This document shows positions 40,244 through 47,361 of a stretch of DNA of 52,193 bases, one piece after another. Source of the DNA: Bacteroidota bacterium (GTDB lineage: Bacteria; Bacteroidota; Bacteroidia; Bacteroidales; F082); NCBI GenBank assembly GCA_020444415.1, contig JAHLLA010000013.1, positions 1 to 52,193 on the forward strand, given 5' to 3'. The notes beneath the pieces were generated by a model, which saw only the letters and a list, made by a program, of their open reading frames with translations, was not told the origin of the DNA and searched no databases. Numbering within the stretch: the stretch's first letter is position 1; each line of letters starts with the position of its first letter. The position numbers and the translations under genes are program-made.

Positions 40244-40493
40244 CAAATGACAAGCACCAAATTTTAAATAAATCTCAAATGACAAGCACCAAATCCCAAA
40301 TAAATTCCAATATCTAATATTCAAATTTCAAACAAAGATTGAAGTGGATATTTAAATTCATCAATCTACCACCAGACAATTTAACGGAAGTCTACCCAAT
40401 TCCCCTCCGTGGAGGGGTTAGGGGTGGGTCTGCATAATTTAAAAGCACCAAATTCCAAATAAATTCCAGTATCTATTAATCAAATTTTCAAAC
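40244..40493. repeat. Intergenic repeat field with three copies of an A/C-rich unit
   Basis: Three direct copies of a unit containing AGCACCAAATTCCAAATAAA lie at 40244-40275, 40276-40333 and 40441-40493. The second and third continue with a related tail (TATCTA..TCAAATTT-CAAAC). The gap between copies two and three holds a short G/C-rich palindrome. I see no gene in the 360 bases between purM and csaA. Confidence 0.65.
40402..40417. repeat. CCCCTCC/GGAGGGG palindrome
   Basis: CCCCTCC-GT-GGAGGGG, flanked by ACCCAATT on one side and TTAGGGGTGGGT on the other. It is markedly more G/C-rich than its surroundings and looks like a dispersed palindromic element. Confidence 0.5.
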
Positions 40494-40607
40494 GGTTGTC
40501 TGGTTAATTGAATTTTGGTTTTTTAATTATTATTTGTTTTTTGTGATTTGATTATTGCAATTTATTATTTAATTATTGATATTTGATACTTTAAAGAAGC
40601 ATTGCAT

Positions 40608-40937
40608 ATGCTCAGTTGGAATGATTTTGAAAAAATAGATATGCGCGTGGGAACAATCATCTCTGTTGACGACTTTCCGAAAGCCAGGAAACCAGCCTAC
40701 CGCTTAACCATTGATTTTGGGGAATTGGGTATTAAACAATCCAGCGCCCAGATTAAAGAACTTTATACAAAAGAAGACTTGCTGAACAGGCAAATCATTG
40801 CCGTAGTCAATTTTCCACCCAAACAGATAGCCAACTTTATTTCCGAATGCCTGGTAATGGGCGTATATACCGAAAACAACTCTGTGGTGCTGCTGCAACC
40901 CGAGCGAAATACAGCCAATGGAATGAGAATTGGTTAG
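40608..40937 (+). CDS. csaA: CsaA-type tRNA-binding/export chaperone protein
   Basis: Small protein with a tRNA-binding OB-fold (EMAP-II/TRBD-like) domain, 109 residues. It has WNDFEKIDMRVGTIISVDDF, KPAYRLTIDFGELGIKQSSA, NRQIIAVVNFPPKQIA and ECLVMGV, the CsaA pattern. CsaA has been linked to protein export in Bacillus and binds tRNA-like ligands; its role here is not shown. The frame extends to a TTG two codons upstream, but the ATG at 40,608 after AAAGAAG is chosen. A decayed duplicate of its last 23 codons lies at about 44.6 kb. Confidence 0.9.
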   Translation: MLSWNDFEKIDMRVGTIISVDDFPKARKPAYRLTIDFGELGIKQSSAQIKELYTKEDLLNRQIIAVVNFPPKQIANFISECLVMGVYTENNSVVLLQPERNTANGMRIG

Positions 40938-40970
40938 AGGATACATTTCATTAATCAATAGCAATTCTTG

Positions 40971-40991
40971 TACTAATACTTTTTCTTAGTA
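40971..40991 (+). terminator. Weak hairpin after csaA
   Basis: TACTAA (40971-40976) and TTAGTA (40986-40991) flank a T-rich loop and are followed by ATTTTATCT. A weak terminator is possible. Confidence 0.3.
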
Positions 40992-41094
40992 ATTTTATCT
41001 ATTATATAAACATGATGAGCGTAAATAAAGGCATTTGGATTTATTCATACCATGACAAGCAGGCTATTTTTTTCTTCCATAGAAAATGTTGTAG

Positions 41095-41967
41095 ATGAAA
41101 AAGATAGCAAAACAGATTAAAGATCAATTCGAAAAAAGATACCCACGGAATTTCCTTATCCGGAAGCCGGTCATTGGAACAATGGTGTTTTTAATTTTTA
41201 TTTTTGGTTTTGTTGTGATATACCAACCCTTAGAGGTACACGGAGCTCGTTCTTTCAGCTTCGATTTCACCATGTTGCTGTATAGTATAATCATATCCGT
41301 TTCTGTTTTTGTCTTGCTCTTGATTTTAAAAAGGATACATTTTTTTTCAAAAAATGAAGAGTGGAACTTTTTTAAGGAACTTCTGTTTGACCTTATTATC
41401 TTAACCGGGATTGGTATTTCCGCATATTTTGCAGGGTTTGTAATCGAAGAGCCTGTTCCACGCTGGAATCTCCCGACTTTTTTTGATTCTTTTCGAAGCG
41501 CTTTGCTGTTGGGGTTCATCCCGGTTCTCTTTTTTACCATATTAAACATCCGCTACTTGTTTACCCCTGAAACTTCACATGATTTTATACTTCGCGATAA
41601 ACCTTCAGAAGGTAAAGACGCGGAGGAGTTGATCCACATTATTTCAAAAGCTAAGAAAGAGGAACTTGATTTTTACCCAAACCAGTTTATTTATGCAGAA
41701 TCGCAGGGGAACTATGTTGTTTTTCATCTGTTCATTGATGGTAAACCACACGAGGTGATGATCCGTAATTCCATCAAAGATATTGAGCAACAGCTTAAGG
41801 TTATTCCATATTTTATGCGGATACACCGTGCCTTTATCGTCAATTTGAACAAAGTTACATCGAAAACCGGGAACACCCTTGGGTACCGTTTGAAACTTGC
41901 AGGAAGCAACAATATAATTCCGGTTTCGCGACAAAATACCCGGAGTTTTGATCATCTGATGAAGTAA
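41095..41967 (+). CDS. Membrane-anchored LytTR-family transcription regulator
   Basis: A 290-residue protein with four predicted membrane helices (about 26-46, 57-78, 92-115, 135-155) followed by a cytosolic LytTR DNA-binding domain (about 190-290), with FIYAESQGNYVVFHL, the RNSIKDIEQQL helix and FMRIHRAFIVNLNKV. There is no receiver domain, so it is not a classical response regulator; signal input may come through the membrane part. It is 155 nt upstream of, and in the same direction as, an outer-membrane barrel gene, which it may control (inference). Confidence 0.85.
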   Translation: MKKIAKQIKDQFEKRYPRNFLIRKPVIGTMVFLIFIFGFVVIYQPLEVHGARSFSFDFTMLLYSIIISVSVFVLLLILKRIHFFSKNEEWNFFKELLFDLIILTGIGISAYFAGFVIEEPVPRWNLPTFFDSFRSALLLGFIPVLFFTILNIRYLFTPETSHDFILRDKPSEGKDAEELIHIISKAKKEELDFYPNQFIYAESQGNYVVFHLFIDGKPHEVMIRNSIKDIEQQLKVIPYFMRIHRAFIVNLNKVTSKTGNTLGYRLKLAGSNNIIPVSRQNTRSFDHLMK

Positions 41968-41970
41968 TTT

Positions 41971-42042
41971 CTTCCATCTGTTCGTCACAAAAATTTGCAT
42001 TCCGTACCAGCTTTTCATGTTCCTTTTTCCACTGGTCACAAA
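41971..42042. promoter_or_regulatory. Direct repeat upstream of the barrel gene, possible LytTR operator
   Basis: GTCACAAA occurs at 41984-41991 and 42035-42042, 51 bases apart. Each is preceded by a similar TTCCA...CTG context. The interval lies between the LytTR gene and the receptor gene. Assignment as an operator is only inference. Confidence 0.3.
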
Positions 42043-42122
42043 TGCTGACGGTGTATCCCAATAGTTAGGAAAGCATCCGGAAACTCTTTCCATTTGCAAC
42101 ATAAACATTAAAAATTATTGCA

Positions 42123-44501
42123 ATGGAAAGATTTAGAAAATTGGTTCGTAAACAAAATTTAAAAGTAAAAACCGGATGCTTGCTCATGGCCATTTTTATT
42201 TCTGTGGGTCTTTATGCACAAAACAAACCAACAGTTACAGGAAGGATCATTGAAGAAAAAAGCAACCAGCCTTTACCATTTGCCACGGTTCGTTTAATGA
42301 AAATTTCCGAAACCAATTCACATTTTGCAGCAGGAGCGATTAGTGATGAAGACGGGACATTTTTCATCAGCCCGGTACAAAACGGGAATTACAGGATTGA
42401 AGTTACTTCGGTTGGTTATAAGTGGGCAACAAGAAGTATGGATATAATCACTTCCGACACGATTAATGCGGGCACTATTTATCTTCATGACTCAGTCCTT
42501 TTTATTGCAGAAGCAGAGATAGTGGGAAAACGTACAAAAGGGAAATCCGAAGGTGACAAAACCATATACTTTATGAATAAAAAGATTCTTGAAGCATCGG
42601 GCAATGCCCCGGATATGTTGCGACATATCCCTGGAGTACAGGTAGACCTCAAGCAAAATATTTCTCTTGAAGGAAGCCAGAACATACTACTTTTTGTCGA
42701 TGGAAAAGAACGTGATAAAAGTTATATCAGCCAACTCAATCCGTCAAGGGTTGACCGAATTGAGGTTTTAAACACCCCGCCATCGAATTACGACGGAAAT
42801 GTATCAGGCGTTATAAACATTATTTTGAAAAAGGAAAGGGATACAGGTGTCAGCGGACATGTTTTTTCTGAAATTCCCACATCTAAATCGGTGGTCTATT
42901 CTTTCCCGGCCTATAGTCTTAATTATAGTTTCGAAAAGATTAACCTCTATACTTCCTACAATGGGGAAATAAATTACGAAAATATCGAAGAGTCAACCAG
43001 CCGTCAAACTTGGGGCACCGCCCCAACCATGAATATATCTTCTGTTCAGCATGTCAGGCAGAAGAACCTGTCGCATAAGTTCCATTACGGAATTGATTAT
43101 TATATAACTTCCCGCGATGTTCTCAGCTTTTATGGATTTTATAACCCCTACTCATATGAGCAGGATGGAAATGTAATTGTCTCGGTAACAGGAAGCAACA
43201 ACCAAATCTGGAATACACAAAAAGAAGAAACTGATAAAAATCGAAATCTATTTAACTCCCTTTATTATAAGCATGAGTTTAATGAACAAGGAAGGGAAAT
43301 AACCATCGATATCAACAATGCTTTTATCCGTTCCAATAACACCATTTCTTACCTGAATGATACAGAGTCCGGTTCATCGTCCTACATCAATACTGAAAAC
43401 CCGAGGCAAACAACCACAAGTATAAAGATTGATTTCACTACACCACTGGGCGAAAAATTTAAATTAAGTACCGGCACGAAAGCTAACATTCAAAGTATGC
43501 ATGATAAAACTTCTAATGGGTTTCACTATAATGAACAAGTATATGCCATATACGGGGCTATCAATTACCAAAGGCCTAAATTTGATTTTAATATCGGATT
43601 GAGGGCTGAGGATGCGGAAACGGAACTTGTCGGTAGCTTTCATAAATCGACACTTTATATTTTGCCTTATACATCATTTCGATACAAGCTAAGTGCACAG
43701 CAAAACCTTCAGTTCTCTTATCGTCGCTCTGTAAATCGTCCATCGGTATATTACCTCAATCCATATACCTACATTGAAAACCCATACGCAGTGCGAAAAG
43801 GGAATCCCTTGCTGGAACCTGAATTCCGGGACCGCTTTTACATGGAACACTCGATTCAGTTCCGGGGCAATTATATTTCTTCCCGACTATTTTATGATAA
43901 GGAAACCAATACAATCAACAATCTGACAAGTTTGAACGACAGTTCTGCATTTGAAACACAGTTGCAGAACCTTGGGACGATTCACCAATATGGTGTGCAA
44001 TTTTCAGGTTCACTTTCATTCGGGCTGCTCACTTTTAATCCATCTGTTCGCGTGTATAATCAATCAACGTTTGGGAACAACCTGGCCAAACAATATGATA
44101 TTAAAAACAGGAACGAACTGGTTTTTGAATTGGGTTTCTCTTCGGTTCTGTCGTTCAAACACAATTTTGCTTTTTCTCTTATATTCCAGTATAATACAGC
44201 AAGAAACAACATTCAGGATAACGCTTTCAGTGATGGACTTTACTTTATATCGCTTGATAAAACCTTTAAGAAAAACCTCAAGGTGGGCATCGTTAGCGCG
44301 TTACCATTTACTAAAAACTTTGTTTACCAGGGATCGAAAATTGAAGCGCAAAACTTTTCAAGCCAATATACAGGTAATCTGAAGTTGCCGGCAGTCCCTA
44401 TCATGTTCCGGGTTAGTTACCAATTTAATATTGGGAAGAACAGGGCCATAATAAAAAGAGACAAGGAAAAGGTTGACACAAGGCCTAAAACGGGGCTTTG
44501 A
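42123..44501 (+). CDS. Outer-membrane beta-barrel (TonB-receptor-like) protein
   Basis: A 792-residue outer-membrane protein. It has a signal peptide (about 18-33, ending LYAQ), a carboxypeptidase-regulatory-like domain (about 36-115, VTGRIIEEKSNQPLPFATVR), a plug domain (about 125-235, DMLRHIPGVQVDLK and SRVDRIEVLNTPPSNYDGNV), then a barrel of the OMP_b-brl_3 family to the C-terminus. Such proteins resemble TonB-dependent receptors but ligands are mostly unknown; no SusD partner follows. Paired with the upstream LytTR gene, which suggests a sensor-regulated surface protein. The start ATG is well placed before the signal peptide. Confidence 0.88.
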   Translation: MERFRKLVRKQNLKVKTGCLLMAIFISVGLYAQNKPTVTGRIIEEKSNQPLPFATVRLMKISETNSHFAAGAISDEDGTFFISPVQNGNYRIEVTSVGYKWATRSMDIITSDTINAGTIYLHDSVLFIAEAEIVGKRTKGKSEGDKTIYFMNKKILEASGNAPDMLRHIPGVQVDLKQNISLEGSQNILLFVDGKERDKSYISQLNPSRVDRIEVLNTPPSNYDGNVSGVINIILKKERDTGVSGHVFSEIPTSKSVVYSFPAYSLNYSFEKINLYTSYNGEINYENIEESTSRQTWGTAPTMNISSVQHVRQKNLSHKFHYGIDYYITSRDVLSFYGFYNPYSYEQDGNVIVSVTGSNNQIWNTQKEETDKNRNLFNSLYYKHEFNEQGREITIDINNAFIRSNNTISYLNDTESGSSSYINTENPRQTTTSIKIDFTTPLGEKFKLSTGTKANIQSMHDKTSNGFHYNEQVYAIYGAINYQRPKFDFNIGLRAEDAETELVGSFHKSTLYILPYTSFRYKLSAQQNLQFSYRRSVNRPSVYYLNPYTYIENPYAVRKGNPLLEPEFRDRFYMEHSIQFRGNYISSRLFYDKETNTINNLTSLNDSSAFETQLQNLGTIHQYGVQFSGSLSFGLLTFNPSVRVYNQSTFGNNLAKQYDIKNRNELVFELGFSSVLSFKHNFAFSLIFQYNTARNNIQDNAFSDGLYFISLDKTFKKNLKVGIVSALPFTKNFVYQGSKIEAQNFSSQYTGNLKLPAVPIMFRVSYQFNIGKNRAIIKRDKEKVDTRPKTGL

Positions 44502-44541
44502 TGTCTGTTAAAACATGCAAATAACATTTTATATAAATACT

Positions 44542-44585
44542 GGCATGGCGCGAGTGTTTAGCGTAGCGTTCACTCGTGCCTCGCC
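44542..44585. repeat. REP-like palindromic element
   Basis: A 10-bp stem GGCGCGAGTG (44547-44556) with CACTCGTGCC (44571-44580), one G-T wobble, extended outward by GGC/GCC, around the loop TTTAGCGTAGCGTT. It is far more G/C-rich than the flanking sequence. Size and shape resemble dispersed REP/BIME-type repeats. Confidence 0.6.
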
Positions 44586-44591
44586 CGTAAA

Positions 44592-44661
44592 TGCCGATAA
44601 CAACTCTGTAGTTTTGCTGCAGCCCGAGCGAAAAACAGCCAATGAAATGAAGGTTGGATAA
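44592..44661 (+). pseudogene. csaA: Remnant of a second csaA copy (3' end only)
   Basis: Seventy bases align without gaps to the last 70 bases of csaA (40868-40937) with 57 identities by my count. The encoded tail DNNSVVLLQPERKTANEMKVG compares with ENNSVVLLQPERNTANGMRIG. Most changes are silent or conservative, so the copy was under protein-level selection before truncation. The homology stops next to the REP-like palindrome. The frame happens to open at an ATG in the palindrome (44,545), giving a 38-codon chimeric frame that is unlikely to be a gene. Confidence 0.75.
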
Positions 44662-44807
44662 CAACTACAAAAATGTATTCTCATTTGCTATTTCAAAACT
44701 GTACATCATTAATTATTTCTTTCTAACTTTAGCTCTTTATTATCCAATACTAATATCCCTGAAATAAAGACAATTATCTTTATTCACACATCGGCAATAA
44801 TATAAGC
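44662..44807. other. Intergenic region before the cupin gene
   Basis: A/T-rich, 146 bases. TAACTTTA and TATCTTTA (44775-44782) are each one base off TAnnTTTG; neither has a good -33 partner. Nothing else recognised. Confidence 0.35.
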
Positions 44808-45314
44808 ATGATAAATTCGATTGATAAAATAATAAGCGCATTAGAATTAGAACCGCATCCAGAAGGTGGTTATTTTAAGGAGACTTATAGAAGTCTTGGA
44901 GAGATAAAAAAAGAGAATTTAGGACTGGATTATAAAGGTAAAAGAAATTATTCTACGTGCATTTATTTTCTTATAACTTCTGATAATTTTTCAGCCTTCC
45001 ATAGAATAAAGCAAGACGAAATTTGGCATTTTTACGATGGTTCTCCTATCCGCCTGCATATCATTTCGGAATCAGGAATTCATACAGATCATGTTATTGG
45101 ATGTGATTTAGATAAAGGAGAAACGCCTCAATATATTGTTCCTGGTGGCTGCTGGTTTGGGGCTGAAGTCATAATTAAAAATGCCTATTCTTTAGTTGGG
45201 TGCACAGTATCTCCGGGATTTAGTTTTGAAGATTTTGAGATTAAAACCCGAAAGGAGCTTATTTCTTTGTTCCCTGTCCATGAAGAAATAATATCAAAAT
45301 TAACATATCATTGA
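44808..45314 (+). CDS. DUF985 (cupin_5) family protein
   Basis: A 168-residue cytosolic cupin-fold protein of the DUF985 family. Typical motifs are LEPHPEGGYFKETYRS, YFLITSDNFSAFHRIKQDEI (with the His and Glu expected at a metal site), WHFYDGSPIRLHII, VPGGCWFGAEV and the near-terminal GCTVSPGFSFEDFEI. Members are annotated only as cupin-like; no reaction is established. Monocistronic, downstream of the csaA remnant. Confidence 0.88.
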   Translation: MINSIDKIISALELEPHPEGGYFKETYRSLGEIKKENLGLDYKGKRNYSTCIYFLITSDNFSAFHRIKQDEIWHFYDGSPIRLHIISESGIHTDHVIGCDLDKGETPQYIVPGGCWFGAEVIIKNAYSLVGCTVSPGFSFEDFEIKTRKELISLFPVHEEIISKLTYH

Positions 45315-45372
45315 AAGCAAACTTCCCCTACTCCTATTTCACCACTATTTAAAAGGCACCCCCAATAAATAC

Positions 45373-45380
45373 TATTTTTG
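45373..45380 (+). promoter_or_regulatory. -7 box of the GTPase-UvrA operon
   Basis: TATTTTTG, exact TAnnTTTG, then GCAGCC, 21 nt before the ATG. A TTTA about 21 nt upstream may serve as a weak -33 box. Confidence 0.5.
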
Positions 45381-45401
45381 CAGCCGAACCACTAAAAGCG
45401 A

Positions 45402-47354
45402 ATGGCTGGCACAAATAAAATAATCAATCTGGGTATAGTTGCCCATGTAGATGCAGGTAAAACCTCGATAACTGAGCAATTTCTGTATAAAAGTGGTGTC
45501 ATCAGAAACCTGGGCAGTGTCGATAAGGGCACTTCCCAAACCGACAACCTGTCGGTGGAAAAAGAAAGGGGCATTTCCGTTAAAAGCAGTTCAGCATCAT
45601 TTGAATGGAAGCAATATAAGATCAACCTGATCGATACGCCGGGACACGTTGATTTTTCAGCAGAAGTGGAGCGATCGCTGAGGGCGCTCGATTGCACTAT
45701 CCTTGTGTTGTCGGCCGTTGAAGGCGTGCAGGCTCATACCGATACATTGTGGAAAGCACTTAGGAAAATGAATATTCCCAGCATCATTTTCATCAATAAA
45801 ATTGATCGAATGGGTGCTGATACAGATGCAGTGATCAACGATATACGAAAGGAACTGACAGGTGATATTGTCATGTTGCAATATGTGAATAATGTGGGTA
45901 CGAATGAAGCAAACATTGCTGACGTCAGCCAATCCATGCCTGAAGAATTCATCGAGTCTATTCTGCATCATGATGACCTCCTGATGGATCGTTATTTACA
46001 TGATGAATCGCTTCCAATGGATGATATTCGGAAGTCGATGGCCAAACAAATACTCACAGGCCAACTATTCCCCGTATTATTTGGTTCTGCCAAATTTGAT
46101 GCAGGCGTTGACGAATTGTTGGAAGCTATCGTGCAATACATGCCTGTCGCCAAAGGCGATTCAACTGCCGAAGTATCGGGCATTGTTTATAAAGTGGAGC
46201 ACGACAATACGATTGGGCGGATGGCAAGTGTCAGACTATTCAACGGATCTTTAAAAAACCGGGATACGATTTTCAATACCAGTCAGAAAAAAGAAGAAAA
46301 GATCAGCCAGATACGGAAGTTCAGTGGGTTGAAATACGAGGATACGGGTGAATTGCTTGCAGGTGATGTAGCTGTTTTATACGGGATGAGTGCTGTAAAG
46401 GCAGGTGACATCATTGGCACGGCAGAAGGCATTCAGTACCCCGTAAGTTTGCAAGCGCCACTGTTAACCGTGAATGTTTTTCCCCAACAACCGGAAGATT
46501 ATGCTGCGCTTGTAAAAGCCATGCAGATGCTTACCGATGAAGATCCCCTGATCGACTTTCTTTGGTTGCAGGATGAGCGTGAACTCCATATAAAGGTCAT
46601 GGGGCTTATTCAGCTTGAAATATTGGGGAATATATTGAATGAAAGATTCCAACTCAAGGTAAAATTCGGAAAACCAGGCGTTATATACAAGGAAACCCCT
46701 GCTGCTTCAGGCGAAGGCTATGAAGAGTACACCATGCCGAAACCCTGCTGGGCGGTCGTCAGGTTTAAAATTGAACCTGGTGAACGGGGAAACGGAGTTG
46801 TTTATCACTCAACGGTAGGTGTGAACCAGATCGCACAGCGTTATCAGAATGAAATTGAAAGGACTATTCCGCTGGCACTCAAACAGAGCATGCTTGGTTG
46901 GGAAGTGACAGATATAAAGATCACTTTAATAGACGGGGAGCATCATAATATTCATTCGCGGGCCGGAGATTTTGCGGTAGCCACTCCCATGGCCATCATG
47001 AATGGATTACAAGCGATTGGAACAACCTTACTCGAACCGATGCTGGAATTTACCATCACCGGACCGGAAGAAGACCTGGGTAAAGTGATCAGCAGCCTGA
47101 CACAATTGAGGGCTGAAATCGGCAATCCCATGCTGTCAGATGAAAAGTTCAGCCTGAAAGGAAGCATACCTGTGGCTACTTCATTGGATTATGCAGCCCG
47201 ATTAAGTGCCCTCACCGGCGGAAAAGGCAGGCTGTCTTCCCGTTTTTCAGGATACCGGCCATGTGCATTAGAACTGGGAGCCTCCACCCCATTCAGGGGC
47301 ATCAGCCCACTCGACAGATCAAAATATATTTTACAGGCCCGCAAAGCTTTATAA
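45402..47354 (+). CDS. EF-G-like GTPase of the TetM/ribosomal-protection superfamily
   Basis: A 650-residue translational GTPase, closest in layout and length to TetM/TetO/TetQ ribosomal protection proteins. G motifs: AHVDAGKTS (14-22), [19 protein letters not shown] and GSA; domains II-V follow. The N-terminal GIVAHVDAGKTSITEQFL pattern is TetM-like, unlike the fusA product. However, the domain IV tip that in TetM-type proteins reads YYSPVST is here HHNIHSRAGDF (about 513-523), so tetracycline displacement is not assured. It is followed after 7 nt by the double UvrA gene. It may be a ribosome-rescue or drug-protection factor (inference). Confidence 0.85.
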   Translation: MAGTNKIINLGIVAHVDAGKTSITEQFLYKSGVIRNLGSVDKGTSQTDNLSVEKERGISVKSSSASFEWKQYKINLIDTPGHVDFSAEVERSLRALDCTILVLSAVEGVQAHTDTLWKALRKMNIPSIIFINKIDRMGADTDAVINDIRKELTGDIVMLQYVNNVGTNEANIADVSQSMPEEFIESILHHDDLLMDRYLHDESLPMDDIRKSMAKQILTGQLFPVLFGSAKFDAGVDELLEAIVQYMPVAKGDSTAEVSGIVYKVEHDNTIGRMASVRLFNGSLKNRDTIFNTSQKKEEKISQIRKFSGLKYEDTGELLAGDVAVLYGMSAVKAGDIIGTAEGIQYPVSLQAPLLTVNVFPQQPEDYAALVKAMQMLTDEDPLIDFLWLQDERELHIKVMGLIQLEILGNILNERFQLKVKFGKPGVIYKETPAASGEGYEEYTMPKPCWAVVRFKIEPGERGNGVVYHSTVGVNQIAQRYQNEIERTIPLALKQSMLGWEVTDIKITLIDGEHHNIHSRAGDFAVATPMAIMNGLQAIGTTLLEPMLEFTITGPEEDLGKVISSLTQLRAEIGNPMLSDEKFSLKGSIPVATSLDYAARLSALTGGKGRLSSRFSGYRPCALELGASTPFRGISPLDRSKYILQARKAL

Positions 47355-47361
47355 GAGGATA

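Noticed and set aside
44545-44661. 38-codon frame joining the palindrome to the csaA tail
   Set aside because: The N-terminal part is translated palindrome and the rest a truncated OB-fold end, so a functional protein is unlikely.
45402-47354. Calling the GTPase a second fusA or a tetracycline resistance gene outright
   Set aside because: Its length and N-terminus are TetM-like rather than EF-G, but the drug-contacting loop differs, so neither functional name is justified.
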